A stretch of 28,548 bases of DNA from Paraglomus occultum (lineage: Eukaryota > Glomeromycota > Glomeromycetes > Paraglomerales > Paraglomeraceae), in NCBI GenBank assembly GCA_910592205.1, contig CAJVPJ010000326.1, positions 1-28,548 of the forward strand. The letters run 5' to 3'. Numbering within the stretch: position 1 is the stretch's first letter; each line of letters starts with the position of its first letter. The notes beneath the pieces are model-generated. The model worked only from the letters and a program-made list of their open reading frames with translations. It was not told where the DNA came from and searched no databases. A program made the position numbers and the translations under genes. Below, one piece after another: positions 1 to 9,121 of the stretch.

Positions 1-18
1 GTCGGTTAGCTGAAAATC

Positions 19-137
19 TTCGGCTTATCCTTTATCGCGAATTTACTAATTAATTTCGGCTTAAGCTATAATAAAATTTTGGGAAATCAAAAAAACTTCG
101 GCTTAATGCAATTTCGGCTTAGTGTGGCTTCGGCTTA
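19..137 (+). repeat. Cluster of five TTCGGCTTA motifs
   Basis: The nonamer TTCGGCTTA occurs five times on the plus strand, at 19-27, 55-63, 97-105, 113-121 and 129-137, in otherwise unrelated AT-rich sequence. Spacing is irregular (36, 42, 16 and 16 bases between starts), so this is a motif cluster and not a clean minisatellite. It may be the edge of a larger repeat cut by the window start. Confidence 0.7.
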
Positions 138-403
138 TCGAGTTTCACTTGTATTAGATTTCCAGCAGATTTCTAAACGGCAGAAGCCAGCAATTTCAAG
201 AGGGGGTACAGACATTGATATTTGTGTAGGTTTATTTGCTATATATTTCATAAGAACGAAAACTTTGTAGAATTTGTGTTTCAGATATGCTTGTGAATAG
301 GCTGATTTTTTTGTTCTCATAACTGCTCATGCATGCCCAAAGTGAATATTGACAAATACGGAACCTCGGTACTGAGGTATTCACTATAGACAGGAGGTAC
401 ATA

Positions 404-883
404 TTAATATGGTAGGATATTTCGGAGCATCTTTGTGATCTTCCACGAGGCACGCTCAGATGCATTCATTTCAATTTCGAAATCGTCAAGGTTGCCGGTA
501 TCCTCATCATATGTGGTACCACCAAAAATTATTTCAATTTCCACATCGAAAGGGAAACGATTTTTAACGTTTGCAGTCAGCGAACGTCGTTGGGGATTCA
601 GCAGCATCCGCGTAAATGAAGCGGCTTGGTGTACGCCTTTAAATTTAGTGCCATAGACTCGAAAATTCGCATTGGAAACGGAGATAGAGCTATCTTCTGC
701 CTGGCCGGTTTAAAAGAACTCGAATGTCTTGAAGTCCGTCATTATAGCTACGGGTTTCATTTCTGAGACCGCGTTCGCAGCGATCAGTTCCGCAATGGTC
801 TGGTTAACGTCGTTTTCCACGACATTCTGTAATGACGTAGTAATGAATGAGTGCCTATCAGCTAGGTATTGAAAACTCGACAC
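404..883 (-). pseudogene. Broken reading frame, unrecognised protein, one internal stop
   Basis: One minus-strand frame stays open from 883 down to a TAA at 404-406 apart from a single TAA at 710-712, giving 160 codons with two stops. In DNA this AT-rich, far more stops would be expected by chance, and the codons are balanced. The upstream half contains the stretch KPVAIMTDFKTFEFF just before the internal stop. The downstream half is rich in Asp/Glu (DEDTGNLDDFEIEM) and ends near ILPY. No ATG is placed to start the full frame; a TAA at 884-886 bounds it upstream. It could be one exon of a larger decayed gene, possibly the one at 945-1998, which lies upstream on the same strand. I do not recognise the family. 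Confidence 0.45.
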
Positions 884-944
884 TTATCTTTTTTAGTTTA
901 AACGCTAATTTTACAGCATGTTGCTCAACACCAGTTATTTGTTG

Positions 945-1998
945 TTACAAGAAGGTCAATTCCACAAACAAAAACATAAGGAGCAAGTAACCTTTCTTGG
1001 TTAAAACTATACAATCTGATGGATCAAATTCCTTGAGAGGCATGAAGTTTGTTATCCTTGAGGTAGTATCCAAACAAGGACAAAAACATACTCCTCTTCA
1101 GCAATACATTACAAAGCACATTGAAAATGCATGAAATAATTGAACTCAGGAGAAATCATTGTGGTCAAGCTTCATCAAGGACAAAAATCAAACTGGCCTG
1201 CTGCCTTTCAGAAGTTGACTTTGTATTTGCCTGGAATGTTGCTGCATACTTTTGCAAACATTGTGTCAAAAAATCTGTATGTGTGGCATCCTTGTGTGCT
1301 GTTGGATCTTGCTTCATCTTTCTCCATGTCAGTTGCAACTTCGTTCATGTCTTTCTTCACATCATCCCAGAATTCTGCCATCTGTCAGCTATCTGGATTT
1401 TCTACATGATAATGAAACCCAGTCAGCAGGATTCATATTTTTTTCTGTAATAATCTTGCAGGCTTGTTGTGTTGCTCTGATCTTCAGTACAGTCTTTGAG
1501 CAATGAGTTTTAGTGAGTAATCTGTCTTCATTGCGTCCATGTCAATGTTTTTTAATAAAAGATAGTTATAGAAGGAAAGTACTTATGGGCAGTTACATGA
1601 ATTTTAATTTTTCTCATCAGCCTTGACTCTAATTGGACGGCCCGTCAGTGGCGCAAAATTATGCTTATCATCTACTATTTCTCCATCAATCTAACGTTGA
1701 ATTACCTCAATAGTCGGGTTGTTCTTCGAAAATAAAAATTTTGTATGGTGAAAGCTGCAACAGCTTTTCTTCAAGTAATTTATAAATTTCGAATGCTATT
1801 TTGTTAAATAAAAATTTGGGGTTTGATCAGTTTTTCTACGTATAATAATAATTGTCTCAAATTGTTCCACAACTTTTTGATATCTGGTGAATAAATTTGT
1901 TCGCTGATGGCTGTCACCGGTTTTCTTCGCGTCCCCTCACCGTGACAATAGGGCTCCGTAGTGTCGATGCTTAGTGATGAGACCACCGACTTAGCCAA
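945..1998 (-). pseudogene. Decayed NTPase-like gene, possibly Crinkler-type
   Basis: Several protein-like stretches follow one another on the minus strand but in different frames and with stops, as expected of an old pseudogene. In order they are: an open frame 1998-1804 (65 codons, no ATG; the first codon TTG is only the frame edge); a Leu/Glu-rich piece near 1790-1704; a piece ending at the TAA at 1604-1606 with a TAG at 1691-1693, containing DDKHNFAPLTGRPIRV; 1490-1389, containing NMNPADWVSLSC; 1381-1208, an ATG-started 57-codon frame beginning MAEFWDDVKKDM; 1194-1168 reading SLIFVLDEA, a Walker-B-like strand, followed by a stop; and 1070-945, beginning DTTSRITNFMPL. A Walker B followed after about 30 codons by DTTSRI is, from memory, a pattern in fungal Crinkler-like P-loop NTPases. 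That family assignment is inference. A Walker A motif was not found. Confidence 0.4.
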
Positions 1999-2000
1999 CT

Positions 2001-2350
2001 TTATTCAAATATCTATTCTCTAATATCGCTAATTATCCATTTAGAGAATAATTCTTTTTCTATATGAGTGATTTCACTATTGCTAGACGAATAATTATGT
2101 TGACTATTATAATTTATCTTTCGTAGTACACTTGTCGCAGACTTACAATGGGTTTAAATTTCGAATATATATGAGGCAAGGGATATATTCTCCATCGGCT
2201 TTTCTATACTATTTGTAATATTTATAAATATAAACTATTTTAATAAGAATTACAACGTTTCTAATTTAATCGCTACTCTTAATGGCCTATTAATTTATTA
2301 ATATATATTTAATAATAATAACATCACCGTTTTATCATACGGACGAAGAC
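2001..2350. other. AT-rich spacer without a gene
   Basis: No supportable gene, RNA or ordered repeat was seen. The sequence is rich in TAT/ATT runs, especially 2170-2330, and leads directly into the dispersed repeat copy that starts near 2351. Confidence 0.6.
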
Positions 2351-3120
2351 GAATAATATATCACCGAAAGTCAAGTACATCAGAGGAATGCGCACAGTCA
2401 AGGTTCGGGACAAGAGCCGCTCCACCACCAGAATACTAACGGACGAAGAAATGCCGTTCTCACATAAAATATTAATATTCGTTATATATTATTTTGTGAA
2501 TATTATGTCGTTAGTGAAAGTTATTTTCTGCCGTCACATTAATATTTCTCTTTCCACCATAATGCTCGCTTCTTGTCTCTATCGCACTCTATGGTTCCGA
2601 TACTCCACTAACATTTTGGCATAGGTTTTCCCCTCTTTAACGAAATAATATTTTAACTTAAACAAAAATAATAATAAATTTACAATAGTTTCGCAACGAT
2701 AATAAATTTACAATAATTTTATTGGATCAAACGAGTATCAACCTTCAAACGAGTATATTAAACTCTCGGTGTTATACATTGTCTATACTACGAACGCCTT
2801 TTTTGTACTAAACATGAGGTCTTATAATCGCAGTCTTTCTAAACTGAACACTTCTCATGCTTCCCTTATTAGATTACGCCAAAGGCAACTTGTTATTAGT
2901 CGGCGAAGAGCTTACATCAAAGTGTCAATTCAGAGTATAATAATAATTATAGCCGAATACTTCTCATGCCCTGCTTATTAGTTGACAAGAGATTACGCCA
3001 AAGGCAACGTGCTTATTAATCACTAGGGTTTTTCTTACATCGAAGTATCGGTATCGAAAATAAAAAACAAAAACAATGATAGCAATGATAATAATTTCGA
3101 TAATTTCAATAATAAATAAC
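2351..3120 (+). repeat. Dispersed ~0.8 kb repeat, copy A
   Basis: This stretch aligns by eye, in the same orientation and order, with 21756-22593. Shared landmarks are GGACGAAGAAAT (2440 against 21791), TGTCTCTAT (2573 against 21942), AACGAGTAT followed by AAACTCTCGGT (about 2750 against 22237), AATCTTATAAT-like sequence (2817 against 22307), GTGTCAATTCA (2923 against 22427), CTCATGCCC (2964 against 22463) and GAAGTATC (3042 against 22518). The copies have diverged by many substitutions and small indels, so both are old. Copy A has an internal duplication: AGATTACGCCAAAGGCAAC occurs at 2871 and again at 2991. No transposase frame or terminal inverted repeats were identified, so the element class is unknown. 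Confidence 0.7.
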
Positions 3121-3362
3121 GGATATAATATTTTTATTACAAAAGATGAAGCCACTCCAGGGAAGTAGTTTCGCTTCCATTTTTACCTTTCAGCAGTAAT
3201 CAACTTTTTTTCTGCCTGGAGAAAGAGTTGTTTATATTGAATTTTATATCACTATTCAAACTTGTCGCTGCTGTATTCCATTTCCCATCTGCTCGCACCT
3301 CCAATCAAAAGTAACTCAGGACAATTTACGAAAACCTTCAGATGTCTTCTCATTATCTATAA

Positions 3363-3665
3363 TCAAGTGATCAAGTTGGTGTTCAAATCTAAGTTATTAT
3401 TATACCAAAGAGTCATAAAATACGTGTGTTTCACCAATTTGTCACCCGATCCAAAATACTCGGGGTGAAATTTTTGACCAATCAAATAATTCCGTAGTAA
3501 ACAGCGAAATCGGCTGCTTACAATGGCTTCGTTTTTGAACTTTATAATCTTGGTCAGTAGGCCCATGTTGTGGAGTTGACTGTTAAAAATTATGCCATTT
3601 ATCAACAGGCCGAGAACAAAGCCGATAAATACTCCGAAAAAGAATTCGCTTGTGAATGTAAGCAT
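3363..3665 (-). CDS. Possible small membrane protein, 100 aa, hypothetical
   Basis: An ATG at 3665 opens a 100-residue minus-strand frame ending at 3363. Residues about 8-28 form a hydrophobic span (FFFGVFIGFVLGLLINGIIF) that could be a signal anchor or single membrane helix. The remainder is basic and polar with no recognisable motif. The frame is open for a further 16 codons upstream without another ATG. A TATATAAA-like stretch lies about 100 bases upstream on the minus strand, near 3765. Codon use is less AT-biased than the spacer. No homologous family is recognised. Chance or a decayed remnant is quite possible given the surrounding pseudogenes. Confidence 0.25.
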   Translation of the reverse strand: MLTFTSEFFFGVFIGFVLGLLINGIIFNSQLHNMGLLTKIIKFKNEAIVSSRFRCLLRNYLIGQKFHPEYFGSGDKLVKHTYFMTLWYNNNLDLNTNLIT

Positions 3666-3946
3666 TTTTTGTAGTGTTGTTGACAGATTTGTTTTAACGA
3701 TGTATTGGTTCAACGATATTTATTGCGTTGTAATTTTTGAAGTAAGTTAACCGGCCGGTGCTGTTTATATAAATATTCGTTTGTTCATCATACATTGCGG
3801 ATGATCATTAGACAAACGCGAATTTTTGCTCATTGATTATCATTGGTCACATTCTGCATGCAGGGAACAATACAGTAATTACATTGTGAAAAAGTTCCTA
3901 ATCATACGGCATTGATTAAAATCACTGATCAGCGTTGATATATTAG

Positions 3947-5168
3947 ATCACATCGCAAACAAACTACCATGGAAGACTTCAAAAACTTCCCCAAGACTTA
4001 CAAATTCAAGAAAACCTTAATCGTCTATTGGAGCTCGAGCTGCAAAAGTTGGAAGTAGAGAAGCTCCGCCTCCAACAAGATTCTGCAGGCGCTGGGGACA
4101 TAGAGTAGTGTGTACGTAGCTGGAGCTGAATTAATTTCTTGTGAGGCTCATACTGCATATCCGATAATTAACTTGTGTCTTGGTCTTTCTAGCTCCAGTC
4201 ACCAAACGCAAAATCGAAGAGTATACTTATGCAGAAAATGAACAGAAGACTAAACGTATTAAAAACGCCTTCATCTTTCAGTAAACCAAAAGAAATTTGA
4301 AGGTTCTAGATGATCTTTATATTTGTAATCATAGACCTCACGATCCAGACATTTCTATCACTTTATATCACTCGACTTTTGCACGTTTTCAGGAAAACTG
4401 TGCCAAGGCCATAGTTACAAACGAAGACTGTGCATCAGGAATTAAATTAGTCGAGCGCATGGAAGATATGAAAGTGAAAGACAACGCGAATTTCACTCGT
4501 GGGCATCTGAATATCTGAAACTTGGCTGTTGGTAAACTTCTCAAGAAGTTGATATAGTAAATTTGTAAAATTTATATATAGAATTAACCATATATGAAAA
4601 TAGTGAATGTAATAATCCCACTGCATACGAAAACGCCGTTCGTTTCTTGGAGGTAGGTTGCAATTGCAATTGCTCAAAAAAATTTTGAGAGAAAGGTTTG
4701 CCAAATTATGCAAGATGTTTCAAGCTCTCTCTAGATATAGAACTGAGCAAGATATATTTTTAATGGCCCAGCTGCAAGCAATGAATGGTGGAGAACTAGC
4801 CATCAGTCAATGCCTTAAAAAGAAACGCGTACTAATGAAAGAACTTTTTATTATTAAGATTGCAATCAGAAAACGTATCTCAATATGTTGGGAATGGGTC
4901 ACGCTTCGAAAATGTCAGAAATCACCTAGCAACAAATGGTACAATAATAATGCTGCGCATTCATGGTAATATCAAACGAATGCTGCGATGGAAAACTAAA
5001 ATAACCATTGGTATAATAATAACAGTTGCTACTGCCATGGAAAATTTTCTTGAAAACTATGCTGATTCCATTGCAGGCCTCAAAAACAGTGTTCCACAAA
5101 TACGACATTGGCAAATGGCTGCACATAATTGCAAGAACCAGTTGTCCATTCAATGTAAAAAGATTTAA
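3947..5168 (+). pseudogene. Decayed multi-exon gene with coiled coil and kinase/Crinkler-like accessory region
   Basis: A plus-strand chain of coding-like blocks. Block 1 (3947-4108) contains a leucine heptad stretch, NRLLELELQKLEVEKLRL, a clear coiled coil, then a stop. An intron-like gap ends at a TTTCTAG acceptor (4191-4192). Block 2 starts at 4195 with basic clusters TKRKI and KTKRIK that would suit a nuclear signal, meets TAA at 4282-4284, then runs on in frame as LKVLDDLYICNHRPHDPDIS to 4518. A frame jump at about 4467 gives a better continuation (YESERQREFHSWASEYL) ending at 4533-4535. Later pieces lie at about 4582-4650 and 4680-5168 in changing frames, including 4860-5168. From memory, the order 'RPHDP... 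LYH... FARF... ESER' recalls the kinase-like accessory families expanded in Rhizophagus. I treat that as inference. Stops and frameshifts argue against function. Confidence 0.4.
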
Positions 5169-5399
5169 TTATGCCCTTATATACTATTATGTTCGTTGAA
5201 AACCTTTGTTGCGTGACAGTTTCTTCAAATCGATTGAATATAATGATTCGCAAACGGTCGGCCCAAGGATTCAGCCAAAGATGGTTGCAGAATGGCAGAA
5301 ATTTTGAGCGTGCATAAGAAAGGGCAATTTCCTTAACCCGATGGGCTCGAGAGTTATTTGTAAAAGCTTAGGCGATGAATATGAATTAAGTGCACAACC

Positions 5400-5597
5400 G
5401 ATAAATTTTACCAAATTGGCGAAAAAGCTCGACAAGAATTATTATTGAAGTCTTTTATAATAGCAGCTCATATGTCTAAAGCGGAAATCATCTGCAAGAT
5501 CGAGAACAGGTGAGTGAGGGATATTCGAAAAAGATATAACGAAATAAAGTCTAAAAGACGTGATCAACTACTAAAGCGGTATGATTACGGCCATTAG
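5400..5597 (+). pseudogene. Coding fragment, basic and helical, with one stop at a splice-donor-like site
   Basis: A single plus frame of 65 codons ends at TAG (5595-5597), with one internal TGA at 5511-5513. It is rich in Lys, Arg and Glu, with stretches such as GEKARQELLLKS, MSKAEIICKIEN and RKRYNEIKSKRRDQLLKRY, suggesting helical nucleic-acid-binding or coiled-coil character. The internal TGA falls inside AGGTGAGTG, a textbook intron donor, so the stop may once have been intronic. No start codon or partner exon was identified. Family unknown. Confidence 0.3.
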
Positions 5598-5905
5598 TAT
5601 CAGCAGCCATTTTAGCTCACATGATCAAACGTTGCAGTCTGTCTCATTTTACTCAGATAAACTAAAATAGCTCTGAACATAATTATTATTATTGTCATGT
5701 TAATGCAGACACCTGCAAAAAACTTACTTTGCCATACCCCCCATATATCAAATTGGCCAATGAGACTTGTTGTTAATCATATGAACCAGTAACACAATAG
5801 ATTAACCAATAGTAAGCACTTCCGCATGCGATTTGCTAACACGCAAACATCCGATGTCAAATCTGAATATAGATTGATCGGGTTTTCATCTACGAGCTCA
5901 TCTAC
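5598..5905. other. Intergenic region upstream of the fumarate reductase gene
   Basis: No coding frame or RNA could be supported. It is AT-rich, separates the decayed left arm from the active gene at 5998, and probably contains the distal promoter. Confidence 0.5.
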
Positions 5906-5997
5906 GCCCACTTTTTTTTTCATCCTCCACTTCCTCTTCCCTCCGTTGTAGATACTAACGTGTTTGTATACGACAAGACTAAATTTATCAAGTAAAT
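5906..5997 (+). promoter_or_regulatory. Pyrimidine-rich core promoter and 5' UTR of the fumarate reductase gene
   Basis: An almost pure C/T tract runs from about 5909 to 5944, including ten consecutive T and several CCTCC groups, on the sense strand. It lies 54-90 bases before the ATG at 5998. Such CT tracts followed by the transcription start are common in TATA-less fungal promoters. An in-frame TAA about 15 bases before the ATG supports that ATG as the start. The exact transcription start was not determined. Confidence 0.5.
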
Positions 5998-8606
5998 ATG
6001 GCTGCTCAAGTTATTGTTGTTGGTGGTGGGCTATCTGGATTATCGGCTGCTCATACTGTTCTAGAGCACGGAGGGAACGTCGTTGTGATCGATAAGAATT
6101 CATTCTTTGGCGGAAACTCGACAAAGGCCACTTCGGGTATCAATGGTGCTTTGACTAAGACACAAATAGGTACGTACAGGGCGTATGAGCAGATGCTAGT
6201 GGGTATATTGATATGAATGGCTTTTGGAAGTACTTGAGTATTAGTATGGTTAATCGAGAAGAATTAATAAATGAGAAGGCATTGATAAGATAAAAGAGCG
6301 TTTATAAAAATGGTTACAAGAGTGGTTATACAGTGGCCCATATAATAGGTGTAAAAATAGTTAAAAGAGTGGTTATGACAAAAATAATCATGGAAAACAA
6401 GTAGACGCAAAATAGTTATAAGAGTGGTTATAACTAGAGTCTGTCGACTTTAATGAATATTGGTCATGTGGGTAATGACCGCATTCAAGAGTCAAGCCAA
6501 TTATGACCAATTGATCCTTGAACCATGAAATTTCTCTGATCCCTATGATAAAGTCAGAAACAAACAAAAGTGCAAGAATCAAGTGTAACAGCTAATATAC
6601 TGACCATTCGACTATCCCATCTCCATCATCACACTTTTACTTTTTTCTCACCCTACGCCTTATTTATCTCCCTTTACCAATCCGATCAACTCTTACCACT
6701 TCTCTTCCTCTACCGTATCTCATTCCAGCTCTCGGTATCAAAGACTCCGCCGATATATTTGCTGCTGACACAACACGTTCAGCCCGTGATCTAGCCCGTC
6801 CAGAACTCATTAAAGTCCTCACGGGAAACTCGGCATCAGCCGTAGAATGGCTACAAGACAAATTTAAGCTCGATCTTTCCCTCGTTTCTCGACTTGGTGG
6901 GCATTCTCAACCGCGTACTCACCGCGGAAAGGAAATGTTTCCGGGAATGACAATCACGTACGCGCTTATGGAGGGGTTAGAAGACTTTGCTAAAGTGCAT
7001 CCCGATAGAGTCAAGATATATATGAAGGCTCGTGCAACGAGATTGCTCAAAGAAGGCGATGCTGTCGTGGGAGTAGAATATGAGAAAGATGGAAAGGTGT
7101 CCCAAGAATACGGTCCAGTTATTTTGGCTACTGGAGGTTACGCAGCTGACTTTACAGAGAATTCACTTTTGAAGAAATACCGTCCCGACATCTTTCACCT
7201 CCCAACAACCAACGGTGACCATTGTACAGGAGACGGGCACAAGATGGTCCTTGCTATCGGAGGTAAAGGCATTGATTTTGAGAAGGTTCAAGTGCACCCG
7301 ACAGGACTTGTCGATCCCAAAGATCCTAACGCGAAGGTCAAGTTTCTCGCTGCCGAAGCTCTTCGTGGAGTCGGTGGCTTACTTATTAACGGTGAAGGGA
7401 AACGCTTTTGTGATGAATTGGGTCACAGAGATTATGTCACTGGAGAGATCTGGAAAACAAAGGGACCAGTGCATTTAGTTCTTAACGGTAAAGCATCAAA
7501 AGAAATCGAGTGGCATTGCAAACATTATGTCGGTCGTGGGTTGATGAAGCAAGTCAAGGGTGGTGATGCATTGGCTAAGGAGCTTAAAGTTAGTCCCGAA
7601 GCTTTGAAGGCTACGTTTGCGGATTATAATGATATTGCTACTGGAAAGAAGAAGGATCCTTATGGAAAGAAGTTTTTCCACAATGTACCGCTTGTATTTG
7701 ACGATGTATTCCATGTTGCATTAATGAGCCCTGTACTCCATTATACTATGGTAAGAGAAAGATACCTTGTATACGAGCTTATCTATCAAATTTTTTTATC
7801 GAGTTGCTTCCACCCACTAAATACCACTCTCATCCGTAATACATAGGGCGGTATTGAAATTAACCCAAGTGCCGAAATTCAATCTGTAGACAACAAGACA
7901 ATTCCTGGTGTTTTTGCAACAGGCGAACTTGCTGGAGGTGTGCATGGAGCTAATCGTCTTGGAGGTTCATCTCTTCTTGGATGCGTTGTTTACGGACGTG
8001 TTGCCGGAGACAGTGCTTCTCGCTATCTTCTTCAACAACTCTCAGCCGCAACTGCCAATCGTCGTCTTGGTCAAATAGCCGGACAGCTAAATAAGTACGA
8101 AACCAAAGTATCTGTTGACCCTGTAGCTCAAAAGGTATCACTGGAGATTTCTTGGAATCAAGACGGTAGTGCCCCGGCTGCTGCTAGCGCTTCTTCACAA
8201 CAAGCAGCTGCAACGACCCCGTCTGCATCTCAACCTGCTTCCGCTGAAGCTGTCGCACCACCCGAGAAGAAGTTAGGTTCGTATACTGCAGATGAGGTCG
8301 CAAAACATAATAAGGAAGAAGATTGTTGGGTTATTATTGAGGGCAAAGTATTAGACGTGACCAAATTCCTTCCTGACCATCCTGGTGGCAAGAAGGCTAT
8401 TCTTTTGTATGCCGGTAGAGATGCTACCGAAGAGTTTTTAATGCTTCATAATAGGGTGTGTAAAAATGTAGTCTTATCTAAACGATGAAAGCTTTATCCC
8501 TATTCGCTTATGATTATTTGCTAATTATGGTTTATCTTTTTCGCTTTTTTAGAACGTAATTGAGAAGTATGCACCTGATACTGTAATCGGTACGCTAAAG
8601 GAGTAA
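5998..8606 (+). CDS. OSM1: Soluble fumarate reductase (Osm1/Frd1 type) fused to cytochrome b5
   Basis: Exons 5998-6169, 6729-7750, 7847-8455 and 8553-8606 join in frame to 618 residues; all three introns (559, 96 and 97 bases) are GT-AG. Residues 9-14 (GGGLSG) and D32 form the FAD-binding Rossmann motif, followed by the flavin-loop stretch [13 protein letters not shown] at 38-50. Catalytic positions known from Shewanella fumarate reductase have matching counterparts: H247 (HPTG), R291 (GHRDY), H395 (LHYT) and R435 (GANRLGG), with nearly the same spacing. An Ala/Ser/Gln/Pro linker (about 504-541) leads to a cytochrome b5 domain with haem ligands H576 (HPGG) and H599 (MLHN). The enzyme reduces fumarate to succinate to reoxidise FADH2 and NADH. 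Such b5 fusions are known in filamentous fungi. No signal or mitochondrial presequence precedes the FAD motif, suggesting a cytosolic form. Its 3' end faces the chitin synthase gene. Confidence 0.95.
6306..6432 (+). repeat. Three diverged copies of a ~24-base motif inside fumarate reductase intron 1
   Basis: The core AGAGTGGTTAT is found at 6319-6329, 6366-6376 and 6421-6431. Each copy is preceded by a variant of AAAATRGTTANA, so the shared unit is about 24 bases and recurs every 47-55 bases. It sits in the 559-base first intron, which is several times longer than the other introns in the window. It could be a splicing or transcriptional element or a small decayed tandem repeat. Confidence 0.65.
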
Positions 8607-9121
8607 ACGGGATGTGTATAACGTTCAGTCTTTCATTTTTATATTAGAATTGGATTATTATCGAATGCTATGTATTTGTTAGTGTGAATATGTTTATTTT
8701 ATACCCAAGATGGACTATTTTTTTGGTGGATCTGCGAGGGAAGAAATTCGTAGGCATAACGTGAGCTTAGTATGTAACTCAGTGACATAATTTCTAAGCC
8801 AATATACACAAGATGTCTCGGATTATTCATAAATAGATATGCAGCACATACACTATACACTGTACGAGTTTCCCATTAAAATAAAATTTTTTTTAATGAG
8901 TTCGAATGAATAAATGATTTTTACAATGCTTCGTTTCTATATGATGTGGTTTCGATGCTCAGAATTGATTCTCCAGCCAGATTCCCCCAAGTTGTAGGTA
9001 TCCCAACACATACCAATATGTGGCATAATAAGTACACCTATTTAACTTACAGTTTAGTGCCAATTTCTAATTAAAATGTACGAATATAATTAACAACGAC
9101 AACTAAAATAATAATACAATT
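8607..9121. other. Convergent 3' intergenic region
   Basis: Both flanking genes end here, so the stretch should hold both 3' UTRs and polyadenylation sites. An AATAAA on the plus strand at 8909-8914 could serve the fumarate reductase mRNA. No AATAAA was seen close to the chitin synthase stop on the minus strand. No additional gene or repeat was found. Confidence 0.5.

Noticed and set aside
1121-1506. Three plus-strand frames of 84-109 codons
   Set aside because: They are antisense to the minus-strand coding remnants at 945-1998, which have better peptide character.
2388-2981. Plus-strand frames of 78 and 70 codons
   Set aside because: They lie in dispersed repeat copy A and are not preserved as frames in copy B.
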